64,000 nt of DNA from Ascidiaceihabitans donghaensis (lineage in GTDB: Bacteria; Pseudomonadota; Alphaproteobacteria; Rhodobacterales; Rhodobacteraceae): NCBI RefSeq assembly GCF_900302465.1, contig NZ_OMOR01000001.1, forward strand, positions 744,001 through 808,000. The letters are read 5' to 3'. The first letter of the stretch is position 1. Each line of letters opens with the position of its first letter. The notes below the pieces were generated by a model that saw nothing but the letters and a program-made list of their open reading frames with translations, made no database searches and had not been told where the DNA came from. Shown here one piece after another: positions 1 to 8,473 of the stretch. A program made the translations under genes and the position numbers.

Positions 1-107
1 CCAAAGCCATGAAAGGTCACTGCTACGGTCTCCTCGACCAATTATCTCTGCCTCGATCCGTCCTGTGCTTTTTGAACACTTATATTCGGACGTGATTTGT
101 TTTAACT

Positions 108-138
108 TAGCGGTATTCCAAACGAAAATCTACCGCTA
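108..138. terminator. Inverted repeat downstream of the capsule gene
   Basis: TAGCGGTA (108-115) and TACCGCTA (131-138) are perfect inverted arms around a 15-base loop, with a C:G pair and a G:T wobble just outside. It lies 14 bases past the stop of the minus-strand capsule gene, so it may end that transcript. There is no T-run after the stem, so it is not a textbook intrinsic terminator. The rest of bases 1-151 shows no recognisable gene. Confidence 0.4.
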
Positions 139-151
139 GGGGTAGTGCCTG

Positions 152-1444
152 CTATGTGACAACACGCAACTGTTGCCTTGGAGCCGCGGTGCCTGATTTG
201 AGTGCGTCATAAGGATCTTCGGGCGACAACATCATGTCAACGACCTGCCGCAACAGTTGTCTGCGGCCCCGCGCCGAATAGAAACCTCCCGGCAATTGTG
301 AGGTTTCCAACAAATACCGGCGATAGTCTTTGTAGGCTTTGTTGTCGGGCCGGGTCGCTCCTGCGAAGAATTGTGCAAGCGGTTGATCCGACACAAATTC
401 AGGTTTCGCATAGACAGCACGGCCGAAGACTTTCAGCGGAATGCCACGCCACAAAACCTGTTGCCCTGCTGTCGAATTGACGGTTACAGCGGATCTGGCG
501 TGGTTCAAAAGCTGCGCAAGTTTGCCCCCACGCACGTAATGAACCCTGTCCGATACCCCGTGTTTGCGGGCGACGTCGCGGATGGTGCGGCGCACAGGCA
601 CCCGTCCATCCTCTAGGGGGTGCGCCTTGAAGACAAGGTGATGGTGCTGGGGTGCGCCATTGGCAAAGCCCTCAATCACCACCTTCAGAAAGTCGCCCAT
701 GGTGTCAAAAGGCGAATGCATTTGAAAGCTGCTGTCGTGTTCAAGTTGCAAAGGCACCAAGTGATAGGGAAAGCCGCCGTGTTTGATCCGCAAGGTTGCG
801 ATGCGGCGTTCCAGCGCCTGAATCGGCATCAGCAGCAGGCGTCGTAAATATAGCTGGAATTCTTTGGTCACGGTCAGGCTGCGATGGGGTCTGAAGTTGC
901 GGTAGTCACCGTTTCTGAACATCACAAACCAGTGGTACAAGGCGCCATAAAAGACGTGTTGGCGCATGTCCCCCCAATGCGCCGGGGGCAAAGGGGCTTC
1001 CATGTCGGATTGCGCCAAAGCGGTCTGCATCTGCGGGATGGTCATATTCATCAACCGCGAATTGCCATTGGTGCCGCCCCGTTCGTAAGTCACCCAAAAT
1101 GGCCGCATGTAGCCTTCTTCAAACACATGAACGCCCAGCCCGCGGCGACGGGCCTCTGCCACGGCTTGCGCGTGGATCGGGCGCGTGTCGCCGTAAAGCA
1201 CAATATCGGTAACGCCTTTGGCATCAAGCAGTTGGGCAAATGTATCGGACCAGTCGTCTGCTTTGCCGCGAAAGGGGATATAGCTGGCAGGATGGAACCA
1301 AAATGCACGATCCCCCGCATTGAACCCCACACGCCACACTTGCGCACCCGCCTTGCGCAACATGCGACCAAGGCGGTGAAAGAATGGGCCATGTGGTCCC
1401 TGAAGGAACAAGAATACCCGATTTTGAGGCGGTGAATGCACCAT
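152..1444 (-). CDS. KpsS-like capsule polysaccharide biosynthesis/export protein
   Basis: This 430-residue protein belongs to the KpsS family of capsule proteins, known as beta-Kdo transferases that start the Kdo linker of group 2 capsules at the inner membrane. Seen in the sequence: an N-terminal block with GDTRPIH, the family signature VFEEGYMRPFW at about residue 110, KAHPLEDG near 275 and a C-terminal VNSTAGQQVLWRGIPLKVFG block. A TTG codon lies nine bases upstream in frame, but the ATG at 1444 is the better start. No other capsule gene is visible, so substrate is inferred only from the family. It stands alone, divergent from ribE, with 182 bases between. Confidence 0.8.
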   Translation of the reverse strand: MVHSPPQNRVFLFLQGPHGPFFHRLGRMLRKAGAQVWRVGFNAGDRAFWFHPASYIPFRGKADDWSDTFAQLLDAKGVTDIVLYGDTRPIHAQAVAEARRRGLGVHVFEEGYMRPFWVTYERGGTNGNSRLMNMTIPQMQTALAQSDMEAPLPPAHWGDMRQHVFYGALYHWFVMFRNGDYRNFRPHRSLTVTKEFQLYLRRLLLMPIQALERRIATLRIKHGGFPYHLVPLQLEHDSSFQMHSPFDTMGDFLKVVIEGFANGAPQHHHLVFKAHPLEDGRVPVRRTIRDVARKHGVSDRVHYVRGGKLAQLLNHARSAVTVNSTAGQQVLWRGIPLKVFGRAVYAKPEFVSDQPLAQFFAGATRPDNKAYKDYRRYLLETSQLPGGFYSARGRRQLLRQVVDMMLSPEDPYDALKSGTAAPRQQLRVVT

Positions 1445-1545
1445 ACATTCCAATTTAGTTTCAAATTCTTTACGAACAATGACCAGAAAACCTAGGCAAA
1501 ACTATGGCAAATGGAAACAATGGTTCCTTTCCCACCAAGTTTGGC

Positions 1546-1610
1546 CTGTTTCATCTTCTGTCGCAGCGGCCTTGTCACATTGCCACTGTCCCGCTACCTC
1601 AATGAAACAG
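1546..1610 (+). promoter_or_regulatory. Inverted repeat in the ribE leader
   Basis: CTGTTTCAT (1546-1554) and ATGAAACAG (1602-1610) are perfect 9-base inverted arms separated by 47 bases, ending 16 bases before the ribE start codon. They could form a hairpin in the leader or be a chance repeat. The conserved blocks of the FMN riboswitch (RFN element) were looked for here and not found. Confidence 0.25.
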
Positions 1611-1626
1611 CAACGAAAGGCATCAC

Positions 1627-2214
1627 ATGTTCACAGGCATTGTCACAGACATCGGCATCATCACCCAGCTGGAACAGCAAGGTGATTTGCGCGCCCGCAT
1701 CCAGACCGGATACGACACAGCCGGCATCGACATGGGCGCGTCTATTGCGTCAGACGGCGTCTGTCTGACTGTCATTGCGTTGGGCGATGATTGGTATGAC
1801 GTGCAGATCAGCGCGGAAACTGTCAGTAAAACCAATGTTGCGTCTTGGACCATCGGCAAACGGGTCAACTTGGAACGCGCCCTGAAAGTGGGCGACGAAT
1901 TGGGTGGGCATATTGTGTCAGGCCACGTGGACGGTGTGGCGGAGGTAGTGAGCATCGTGGATGAAGGCGATAGCACGCGCGTACAGTTGCGCGCACCCGC
2001 AGCATTGTCCAAATTCATTGCCCCCAAAGGCTCTGTCGCGTTGAACGGCACGTCACTGACCGTGAACGAGGTGCAAGGCGATGTTTTTGGCATCAATTTT
2101 ATCCCACACACCAAAGATGCTACCACTTGGGGTGATGTTGCTTTGGGTGATGCTGTGAATTTGGAAATTGACACGCTTGCGCGTTACGTGGCGCGTTTGG
2201 CGGAAGCGGGTTAG
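1627..2214 (+). CDS. ribE: Riboflavin synthase, alpha chain
   Basis: Riboflavin synthase converts two 6,7-dimethyl-8-ribityllumazine molecules into riboflavin and a pyrimidinedione, the last step of the pathway. The 195-residue protein has the usual two tandem lumazine-binding repeats: it opens with MFTGIVTDIG, and the second repeat begins around GHIVSGHVDGVAEV at residue 97. SLTVNEV near residue 140 also fits. An AAAGG block precedes the ATG. It is the first gene of a riboflavin cluster (ribE, ribB, ribH) with nusB. ribD is not in the window, as the capsule gene occupies the upstream side. A 171-base gap with a dispersed repeat separates it from ribB, so the two may be transcribed apart. Confidence 0.96.
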   Translation: MFTGIVTDIGIITQLEQQGDLRARIQTGYDTAGIDMGASIASDGVCLTVIALGDDWYDVQISAETVSKTNVASWTIGKRVNLERALKVGDELGGHIVSGHVDGVAEVVSIVDEGDSTRVQLRAPAALSKFIAPKGSVALNGTSLTVNEVQGDVFGINFIPHTKDATTWGDVALGDAVNLEIDTLARYVARLAEAG

Positions 2215-2283
2215 GGGGCCAGCCCCTGTCCTGCCAACCCCCGTCCTGCCGTACTCCCCCGGGATATTTGGGGCGAAAAGAAA
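2214..2283 (+). repeat. Dispersed intergenic repeat, copy 1
   Basis: A GC-rich hairpin (GGGGGCCAGCCCC, 2214-2226) touches the ribE stop codon and is followed by a pyrimidine-rich spacer and CCCGGGATATTTGGGGCG plus AAAAGAAA, ending at 2283. The same composite layout, hairpin then CCCGGGATATTTTTGGCG-AAAAGAAA, recurs at 39639-39696 and inverted at 14241-14296. It probably acts as, or rides with, a transcription terminator. Confidence 0.7.
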
Positions 2284-2385
2284 GTGGCCTATAGTTGCGG
2301 TTTTTGCCTCTCTGGTCTTGGTGTTGTGGATGGTCTAGACACAGCGCTTTAAGGCGTGCGGCGAGTCGATTGCGAGGCATATCAC

Positions 2386-3507
2386 ATGAGTTTTGAAACA
2401 CCGGGACCGGTTGAAGTGGATTTGGCGGGCGCGATTTCCCCCATTGAGGACATCATTGCCGAGGCCAAAGATGGCCGCATGTTCATTCTTGTGGACCATG
2501 AAGACCGTGAGAACGAGGGCGATCTGGTCATACCGTCGCAATTTGCCGATCCTGCTGCCATCAATTTCATGGCCACTCATGGGCGCGGGCTGATCTGTGT
2601 GACATTGCCCGCTGAGCGCATTGAGGAACTTGGCCTGCCGATGATGGCCATGCACAATTCGTCACGCCATGAAACGGCTTTCACGGTGTCTATCGAGGCC
2701 CGCGAAGGCGTCAGCACCGGTATCTCCGCAGGGGACCGCGCATTGACCGTGGCCACTGTCATTGACCCGGACAAAACATCTGCCGATATCGCGACACCGG
2801 GCCACGTTTTTCCTTTACGCGCCCGTCAAGGTGGCGTTCTGGTCCGAGCAGGGCACACAGAAGCCGGATGTGACGTGGCCCGCCTTGCCGGCCATTATCC
2901 TAGTTCCGTAATTTGCGAAATCATGAAGCCCGATGGCGAGATGGCGCGTCTGCCGGATCTTGTGGAATATGCCCAAGAACACAGTCTGAAAATCGGCACC
3001 ATCAGCGATTTGATTGCCTATCGTCGCCGCCATGACAATCTGGTGGTTGAAACGGATGCGCGGACTGTGACGTCGGAATACGGTGGCGATTGGGATTTGC
3101 GCATTTTCACAGATCAGACTTACGGTGTTGAGCATGTGGTTATGATCAAAGGCGACATTTCGACCCCAGACCCTGTTCTGGTGCGCACGCACGCATTGGA
3201 CGCGACGGCTGATATTCTTGGGCTTGGCCCTAAATCTGCAGGGGAATTGCCCCGCGCAATGGAAATTATCGCGGACGAAGGGCGGGGTGTGATCTGCCTG
3301 TTCCGCCAGCCGCGCAAAGAATTGTTTGGCACAGAAGAAGACGGCCCCAAGGTCGTCAAAAACACTGGCCTTGGGGCGCAGATGCTGGCGAAGCTTGGAT
3401 TGCACAAGCTGGTCCTGCTTACAGACAGCCCATTGACCACTTATGTGGGGCTGGACGCCTACGACCTTGAGATCACGGGCAAGCGACCGATCATGGGAGA
3501 CGACTGA
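2386..3507 (+). CDS. ribB: 3,4-dihydroxy-2-butanone-4-phosphate synthase with degenerate GTP cyclohydrolase II domain (RibBX type)
   Basis: The N-terminal half (about residues 1-205) is a standard DHBP synthase, turning ribulose 5-phosphate into the four-carbon unit of riboflavin: DHEDRENEGD at 37, HNSSRHETAF at 90 and the RAGHTEA block near 157 are present. The C-terminal half has the length and late motifs of GTP cyclohydrolase II, but where the zinc site CX10CXC should be (about residues 266-281) it reads VRTHALDATADILGLG with no cysteine. Such RibBX proteins are known to keep only the RibB activity, so a separate RibA is expected elsewhere. The ATG at 2386 was chosen over an in-frame start at 2356 because GAGG lies 8 bases before it. 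The stop overlaps the ribH start. Confidence 0.93.
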   Translation: MSFETPGPVEVDLAGAISPIEDIIAEAKDGRMFILVDHEDRENEGDLVIPSQFADPAAINFMATHGRGLICVTLPAERIEELGLPMMAMHNSSRHETAFTVSIEAREGVSTGISAGDRALTVATVIDPDKTSADIATPGHVFPLRARQGGVLVRAGHTEAGCDVARLAGHYPSSVICEIMKPDGEMARLPDLVEYAQEHSLKIGTISDLIAYRRRHDNLVVETDARTVTSEYGGDWDLRIFTDQTYGVEHVVMIKGDISTPDPVLVRTHALDATADILGLGPKSAGELPRAMEIIADEGRGVICLFRQPRKELFGTEEDGPKVVKNTGLGAQMLAKLGLHKLVLLTDSPLTTYVGLDAYDLEITGKRPIMGDD

Positions 3508-4058
3508 TGGCGACCGCAGAGCAACACCATATTCTGGACCGACCAACCTTTGATAAACCTGCGAAACTGCTGATCGTGGTGTCGCCCTACTACAAGGACA
3601 TCGCGGACAACCTTGTGGCTGGCGCTAAGGCCGAGATCGAAGCGGCAGGTGCCACTTGGGATTTGGTCGAGATGCCGGGCGCATTGGAAATTCCGACAGC
3701 CATCGGTATTTCGGACCGGGCGTCCAACTTTGACGGCTACGTCGCACTTGGGTGTGTGATCCGGGGCGAGACCACGCATTACGAGACAGTGTGCAATGAC
3801 AGCAGTCGCGCCATTCAACTGTTGGGTCTGCAAGGGCTGTGCATCGGCAACGGTATCCTGACAGTGGAAAACCGCAAGCAGGCGGAAGTGCGTGCTGACG
3901 TGAATGACCAAAACAAAGGTGGTGGGGCGGCGGCTGCGGCCTTGCACCTTATCGCGCTCGCCCGTAAGTGGGGCACCCAATCCAGTGGCATCGGCTTCAG
4001 GCCCGCTTCGGACAACATCCTGCTTGCAGGCGACACAGACGGAAACACCACGGCATGA
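3507..4058 (+). CDS. ribH: 6,7-dimethyl-8-ribityllumazine synthase
   Basis: Lumazine synthase joins the RibB product with 5-amino-6-ribitylaminouracil to make the substrate of RibE. The 183-residue sequence shows the family core: VVSPYYKDIADNLVAGAK near residue 25, the E-P/A-EIP turn as MPGALEIPTAIG, the phosphate-binding GCVIRGETTHYE block with its catalytic histidine, and GNGILTVENRKQA. The ATG overlaps the last base of the ribB stop, and the gene's own stop overlaps the nusB start as ATGA, so translation of ribB, ribH and nusB is likely coupled. Confidence 0.96.
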   Translation: MATAEQHHILDRPTFDKPAKLLIVVSPYYKDIADNLVAGAKAEIEAAGATWDLVEMPGALEIPTAIGISDRASNFDGYVALGCVIRGETTHYETVCNDSSRAIQLLGLQGLCIGNGILTVENRKQAEVRADVNDQNKGGGAAAAALHLIALARKWGTQSSGIGFRPASDNILLAGDTDGNTTA

Positions 4059-4534
4059 GCGCACATTCCAACCTTTCGGGCAACCAACGGCGCAAGATGC
4101 GTTCGGCCTCGCGGCTTTATGCGGTGCAGGCTTTGTTCCAGATGGAGCATTCCGGTCAGACCGTTGAAGTGGTCCGGCGTGAATTTCTGGATTTCCGTTT
4201 TGGGGAAACCTACGAAGGCCAGGAAATGCTGGACGGCGATATGGATCACTTCCGCACCGTGATGGAAGACGCTGTGAACTATCAAGCGGCCATCGACCAA
4301 CAAACCGATCGCGCTTTGGTGGCGAAGTGGCCTTTGGGGCGCATCGACCCTACATTGCGGGCTGTCTTTCGTGCGGCCGGTGCGGAATTGCGCGACACAA
4401 GCATTCCGCCCAAAGTGGTGATCACAGAATACGTGGATGTGGCGGTTGCTTTCTTTCCTGAAGGCAAAGAAAGCAAATTCGTGAATGCGGTATTAGACCA
4501 CATGGCCAGAGAAGCGCGCCCCGAGGCATTCTAG
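4055..4534 (+). CDS. nusB: Transcription antitermination factor NusB
   Basis: NusB binds boxA RNA together with S10/NusE to allow antitermination on rRNA operons. The 159-residue protein starts MSAHSNLSGNQRRKMRSASR and continues with the all-helical NusB fold: LYAVQALFQME, the ALVAKWPLGRIDPTLRAVFR block and EYVDVAVAFFPEGKESKFVN near the C-terminus. The start at 4055 shares ATGA with the ribH stop. An open frame extends upstream into ribH, but the overlapping start fits both family length and coupling. RibH-NusB pairing is conserved in many proteobacteria. Confidence 0.95.
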   Translation: MSAHSNLSGNQRRKMRSASRLYAVQALFQMEHSGQTVEVVRREFLDFRFGETYEGQEMLDGDMDHFRTVMEDAVNYQAAIDQQTDRALVAKWPLGRIDPTLRAVFRAAGAELRDTSIPPKVVITEYVDVAVAFFPEGKESKFVNAVLDHMAREARPEAF

Positions 4535-4564
4535 GGCCAAATCGCCACACCCTGAGGGGCCTAG

Positions 4565-4813
4565 ATGACCGTAAGTTCCGAAGATCCCAGCTTGATCCGC
4601 CTGTTTGTCTGGCATGCGTTTTGGGGCAGTTTGGCGGCGGCCGTGTTTACGGGCTTATTGCTATATTTCAACGTGTTGAATTTGTGGCATCTGGTGACAC
4701 ACAGCGACATTGGTGTGTTTGCTGTGTTTTTATTGTGGTGGATGTTGAGCACAGTGTTCGGCGCCGTACAGATCGCTTATGCGGTGATGCACATTGGCTC
4801 AGATGAAACATAA
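4565..4813 (+). CDS. Small two-helix membrane protein
   Basis: This 82-residue protein has no family I can name. It has two clear hydrophobic segments, about residues 17-37 (FWGSLAAAVFTGLLLYFNVL) and 48-72 (IGVFAVFLLWWMLSTVFGAV), with a short polar loop between, so it is probably an inner-membrane protein. It lies 30 bases after nusB and 23 before the quinone oxidoreductase-like gene, on the same strand, so it could belong to either transcript. A GAGGGG block precedes the ATG. Confidence 0.7.
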   Translation: MTVSSEDPSLIRLFVWHAFWGSLAAAVFTGLLLYFNVLNLWHLVTHSDIGVFAVFLLWWMLSTVFGAVQIAYAVMHIGSDET

Positions 4814-4836
4814 ACCATCGACAAAAGGGTGATGTG

Positions 4837-5805
4837 ATGCGCGCAATGCAAGTGGTGGAATTGGGGCAGCCTTTGGAGCTGCGCGAGGTTGAAAAGCCCA
4901 CGCCGCTGGCCGGAGAAGTGCTGGTCAAGGTTCACGCTTGCGGGCTGAACTTTGGGGACACGCTGGTTATCAAAGGCACCTATCAGGAAAAACCGCAATT
5001 GCCTGCGACCGTCGGCATGGAACTGTGCGGTACCATCGAAGCGCTGGGGGCTGGGGTCGAGGGGTTGCATGTGGGCCAAAAGGTGGGTGCGTATTCGGGG
5101 TTTGGTGGACTGGCGGACTACGCCGCGATACCAGCCGAGATTTGCGTGCCCGTACCGGACGAGATGGACAGTCTGGATGCAGCTGCGTTTCTAGTAGCTT
5201 ACGGCACCAGCCACGTGGCTCTGGACTACAAAGCACAGTTACAACCAGGTGAACGGTTGCTTGTTCTTGGGGCGTCTGGAGGCGTTGGATTGACCGCGGT
5301 CGAGGTGGGCAAAATCATGGGCGCAGAGGTTATTGCCTGTGCCCGCGGAGCTGCCAAGCTGGAGTTGTGCAAGGCCGCGGGCGCGGACCATCTGATTTGT
5401 TCTGAAACCGAGGATATTCGGGATGTCGTCAAGTCTTTGGGCGGGGCGGATGTTGTGTATGACCCGATCGGGGGCGACCAATTCAAAGCGGCCATGCGGG
5501 CATGCAATCCCGAAGCGCGATTGTTGCCGTTGGGATTTGCATCGGGTGATGTGCCACAGATTCCGGCCAACCATTTGCTTGTGAAAAACCTGACAGTGAT
5601 CGGATTCTACTGGGGTGGATACGTCCGTGTGAAGCCGAAAGTTCTGACTGACAGTTTTGCCACTTTGATCGATTGGTACAGTGCAGGCAAAATCAAGCCT
5701 CATGTCAGTGCTGTGCACGCTTTGGAGGACGCGAACGCAGCCCTTGATTTGCTGCGTACCCGAAAAGCCACGGGCAAAGTGGTTGTTAAAATCAGCGCGG
5801 GCTAA
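4837..5805 (+). CDS. Zinc-free medium-chain oxidoreductase, NADPH:quinone reductase-like
   Basis: A 322-residue protein of the quinone oxidoreductase branch of the medium-chain dehydrogenase/reductase superfamily. The N-terminal GroES-like fold contains VHACGLNFGDTLVIKGTY, where catalytic-zinc ligands of alcohol dehydrogenases are absent. The Rossmann motif LGASGGVGLTAVEVGK is near residue 146, and the C-terminus has the usual ALEDANAALDLLRTRKATGK helix and KVVV strand. Family members use NADPH to reduce quinones or enoyl/acryloyl thioesters; the substrate here is not clear. The ATG at 4837 follows AAGGG by 7 bases, while the GTG one codon upstream is less likely. Confidence 0.85.
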   Translation: MRAMQVVELGQPLELREVEKPTPLAGEVLVKVHACGLNFGDTLVIKGTYQEKPQLPATVGMELCGTIEALGAGVEGLHVGQKVGAYSGFGGLADYAAIPAEICVPVPDEMDSLDAAAFLVAYGTSHVALDYKAQLQPGERLLVLGASGGVGLTAVEVGKIMGAEVIACARGAAKLELCKAAGADHLICSETEDIRDVVKSLGGADVVYDPIGGDQFKAAMRACNPEARLLPLGFASGDVPQIPANHLLVKNLTVIGFYWGGYVRVKPKVLTDSFATLIDWYSAGKIKPHVSAVHALEDANAALDLLRTRKATGKVVVKISAG

Positions 5806-5858
5806 ACGGCTTATACCTTTTAGAAGGCCACGATTTGTAACTGACTTACCATATCCGG

Positions 5859-6842
5859 TCAGCGCCCCTTGATGCGGCCACGGATCGGTTTGGCCGCCTG
5901 TGTTTTGTATCTCTCGCGCAAAAACACAAACACGCCTGATGACAGGATCATTGTGATTCCCACCCAAACCTCGAACACAGGCAATTCAGCGAAAATGAAG
6001 AACCCCCAGAAGACGGCCAAAGGCAGCCCGACGTATTCAAAGGGGGCCACGGTTGCGGCGTCGGCCACCCTGTAGGCCTGGCTTAGGCAATAGCCGATGA
6101 TCGCCGCATTCAGGCCCAAGCCCATAAAGACCCAAAGGTCGCTTTGATCGGGCCAAACCCATGCCCTAAGTAAGAACTGCACCGAAGGGTTGCTGCTGCC
6201 AAGGGCAAAACGCCCGTCTCCAGCCACCAGAAGGAATCCGGCAGACACCACGATGAACATGCCCTGAATGTAGACCGCCAGTGCAGAGGCTTTGCTTTCC
6301 ACCCCTAATTTGCGTGTCAGAAGTTGCGTCAGCGCATAGGTCAATGCGGCCGCAACCGGCAGCAAAAGAACGATACGCGCGGCACCTATATTGCCCGCAC
6401 CTTCCCATGGACGCTGCATCACAATCACCCCGACAAAGCCAAAGACAACGGCGCTCAACCGCAAGGGGCCGACTTTTTCGCCCAGGATCGGGATCGACAG
6501 AAGTGTGATGAACAATGGCGCTGCAAAGAAAAGCGCCGTGGCGTCGGCAAGCGGCAAAGCGGCCAGTGCCAGAAAAAATGTCATGTTCGAGATCACGATC
6601 AAAAGTCCACGCACCACATGGATGCCAGGCCTTCGGGTGTACAAGATCCGCCACCCGCCTTCCAGCTGTACCAGTATCAGCGAAAACAGAATGCCGATGA
6701 AAGACCGTGCAAACACAATCTGGTGCAAGGGGTATCCGCCAGACAGCTGTTTGATCAGCATGTCGTTGATAGATATGCAAAAGACACCCACAAGAACGAA
6801 GATGATCCCAAGTGTCGCTGTGTTGGTTGGGGGGCGTGACAT
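5859..6842 (-). CDS. EamA/DMT-family membrane transporter
   Basis: A 327-residue drug/metabolite transporter family protein with ten predicted membrane helices in two EamA repeats: the first starts at about residue 10 (LGIIFVLVGVFCISINDMLIKQL), the second around residue 150. The typical repeat-end block ADATALFFAAPLFITLLSIPILGEKVG is followed by VVFGFVGVIVMQRP, and the second repeat closes with EYVGLPLAVFWGFFIFAELP. Such proteins export small metabolites, but the sequence does not tell which. It is transcribed towards the oxidoreductase gene (convergent) and divergently from the CoxG-like gene. Confidence 0.88.
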   Translation of the reverse strand: MSRPPTNTATLGIIFVLVGVFCISINDMLIKQLSGGYPLHQIVFARSFIGILFSLILVQLEGGWRILYTRRPGIHVVRGLLIVISNMTFFLALAALPLADATALFFAAPLFITLLSIPILGEKVGPLRLSAVVFGFVGVIVMQRPWEGAGNIGAARIVLLLPVAAALTYALTQLLTRKLGVESKASALAVYIQGMFIVVSAGFLLVAGDGRFALGSSNPSVQFLLRAWVWPDQSDLWVFMGLGLNAAIIGYCLSQAYRVADAATVAPFEYVGLPLAVFWGFFIFAELPVFEVWVGITMILSSGVFVFLRERYKTQAAKPIRGRIKGR

Positions 6843-6934
6843 AGTTCATTCGGTATCATGGATGTCGCTTTCGGCAATAGCCAATCTGCACTGAAACGGA
6901 TATGCAGGCTTAAGCCCAAAAAAGGACCTGCCTT

Positions 6935-7462
6935 ATGAAAATGACAGACACCCGCCAGATTGCCGCATCCCCTGAAGACGTATTTGCAGCGCTTTTGAAT
7001 CCGGATGTTTTGAAGGCATGTGTGCCCGGTGCGACAGACGTGACGGGATCGCCCGAAGAGGGATTTGAAGCCTCTGTGACCCAAAAAGTGGGCCCTGTAA
7101 AAGCGACATTCAAAGGGGCCGTGACATTGTCTGATATGGTTGAAAACCAATCACTGACCATTTCAGGCGAAGGCAAAGGCGGTGCCGCGGGTTTTGCCAA
7201 AGGCGGCGCCGAAGTATCTATGAAGCCATCAGAGGGCGGCACTGAACTGAGCTATGATGTTGAAGCCAAGGTTGGCGGAAAACTGGCGCAATTGGGCAGC
7301 CGTATTATTGACGGATTTGCCAAGAAAATGGCGGATCAGTTCTTTACGAACCTGCAAACCCATCTTGAGGGGCCCGTTGATCCTGCCACGGACGACGCGG
7401 ACACGGACGCGGAACAGCCCGAGAAAAAAGGATGGTTGGGCCGTTTGACTGGCAAGGATTAA
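6935..7462 (+). CDS. CoxG-like SRPBCC family protein
   Basis: The 175-residue protein has the SRPBCC/CoxG fold: short N-terminal MKMTDTRQIAASPEDVFAAL, then LKACVPGATDVTG, the signature of the carbon monoxide dehydrogenase subunit G family, and a glycine-rich middle followed by LGSRIIDGFAKKMADQFFTNL. CoxG proteins anchor or mature CO dehydrogenase at the membrane, but many relatives occur without CO dehydrogenase, and no coxMSL genes are visible here. The last 35 residues are acidic and low-complexity (DPATDDADTDAE), ending in a basic tail. A strong AAAAAAGGA precedes the ATG. Confidence 0.82.
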   Translation: MKMTDTRQIAASPEDVFAALLNPDVLKACVPGATDVTGSPEEGFEASVTQKVGPVKATFKGAVTLSDMVENQSLTISGEGKGGAAGFAKGGAEVSMKPSEGGTELSYDVEAKVGGKLAQLGSRIIDGFAKKMADQFFTNLQTHLEGPVDPATDDADTDAEQPEKKGWLGRLTGKD

Positions 7463-7507
7463 TCGCGCATCTCCGAACAGCTTGTGTGCATTGCCGCGCT
7501 GAACAAT

Positions 7508-7521
7508 GCACCCTAGGGTGC
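7508..7521. promoter_or_regulatory. Perfect 14-base palindrome before the ABC transporter operon
   Basis: GCACCCTAGGGTGC reads the same on both strands. An outer GCCGC (from about 7492) and GCGGC (7520-7524) extend it to a larger nested inverted repeat. It lies 22 bases before the ATPase start and 46 past the CoxG-like stop, so it could be an operator of the ABC operon or part of a terminator. No T-run follows, which favours an operator. Confidence 0.45.
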
Positions 7522-7543
7522 GGCGAAAGCCAAGGGGATACGT

Positions 7544-8473
7544 ATGTCGGTGATTTTGGATATTAAAGACCTGCGCAAAGCCTATGCTGGTGGCTTTGAG
7601 GCACTAAAGGGTGTCACCCTGTCGATTGAAGAAGGCGAGATAATCGCCTTGCTTGGTCCCAACGGCGCCGGAAAAACAACATTGATTTCAACGATTTGTG
7701 GCATTACGACCGCGACTTCGGGACGTGTTTCGGTTGGTGGGCACGACATCGAAACAGACTTTCGTGCCGCGCGCAGCATGATTGGCCTTGTGCCGCAGGA
7801 AGTCGCCTTGGAACCATTTGAAAAGGTTCTGAACACGGTCCGGTTCAGCCAGGGGCTGTTTGGCAAAAAACGCGACATGGCCATGATCGAGACCATCCTA
7901 AAACGTCTGTCCCTTTGGGACAAACGCAACAACCAGGTCAAGGAATTGTCGGGCGGCATGAAGCGCCGCGTTCTGATTGCAAAGGCCTTGGCCCATTCGC
8001 CGCGTGTTCTGTTTCTGGACGAACCAACGGCGGGTGTTGATGTGGAATTGCGCAAAGACATGTGGGACATTGTGGCTGATTTGAAGGCCGATGGCGTCAC
8101 CATCATCCTGACAACCCACTACATTGAAGAAGCAGAAGCCATTGCTGACCGTGTGGGCGTGATTGCCAATGGTGAATTGCTGTTGGTGGAAGACAAAGAC
8201 AAGCTGATGGCCCAGATGGGCAAAAAGCAGTTGGAGGTGCAACTGACAGCCCCTTTGGATGCGGTGCCTGCCGCGCTGGGCGCCCACGGCCTAAGCCTGT
8301 CGCCCGATGGTGAGGCATTGATCTACACCTACGACACCCGCAAAGAGCGCACTGGCATTACCCAGCTTTTGAATGATGTGGCCAAAGCAGGGTTGACGTT
8401 GAAAGACGTTGTGACGCGTCAAAGCAGTTTGGAAGATATTTTTGTCACCCTGTTGCAGGAGGATGCAGCATGA
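7544..8473 (+). CDS. ABC transporter ATP-binding protein (ABC-2 type)
   Basis: A 309-residue ATPase of the DRA/NodI/YadG-like exporter group. Walker [10 protein letters not shown] lies at residues 38-46, the signature LSGGMKRRV at about 135, Walker [13 protein letters not shown] near 155 and the switch histidine in TTHYIEEAE. The C-terminal 80 residues form the extra domain typical of this group and end with [14 protein letters not shown]. It pairs with the permease that begins in its last codon (ATGA overlap). Such pairs export small hydrophobic compounds, lipids or polysaccharide; substrate unknown. Confidence 0.93.
   Translation: MSVILDIKDLRKAYAGGFEALKGVTLSIEEGEIIALLGPNGAGKTTLISTICGITTATSGRVSVGGHDIETDFRAARSMIGLVPQEVALEPFEKVLNTVRFSQGLFGKKRDMAMIETILKRLSLWDKRNNQVKELSGGMKRRVLIAKALAHSPRVLFLDEPTAGVDVELRKDMWDIVADLKADGVTIILTTHYIEEAEAIADRVGVIANGELLLVEDKDKLMAQMGKKQLEVQLTAPLDAVPAALGAHGLSLSPDGEALIYTYDTRKERTGITQLLNDVAKAGLTLKDVVTRQSSLEDIFVTLLQEDAA

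Noticed and set aside
2-139. Partial gene running in from the left edge
   Set aside because: Short frames are open to the edge on the plus strand (3-95 and 2-139), but neither translates to anything recognisable.
1454-1626. FMN riboswitch before ribE
   Set aside because: The conserved RFN blocks were looked for in the leader and in the ribE-ribB gap, and were not found.
6935-7462. Carbon monoxide dehydrogenase locus
   Set aside because: Only a CoxG-like protein is present; no coxL, coxM or coxS gene lies nearby.
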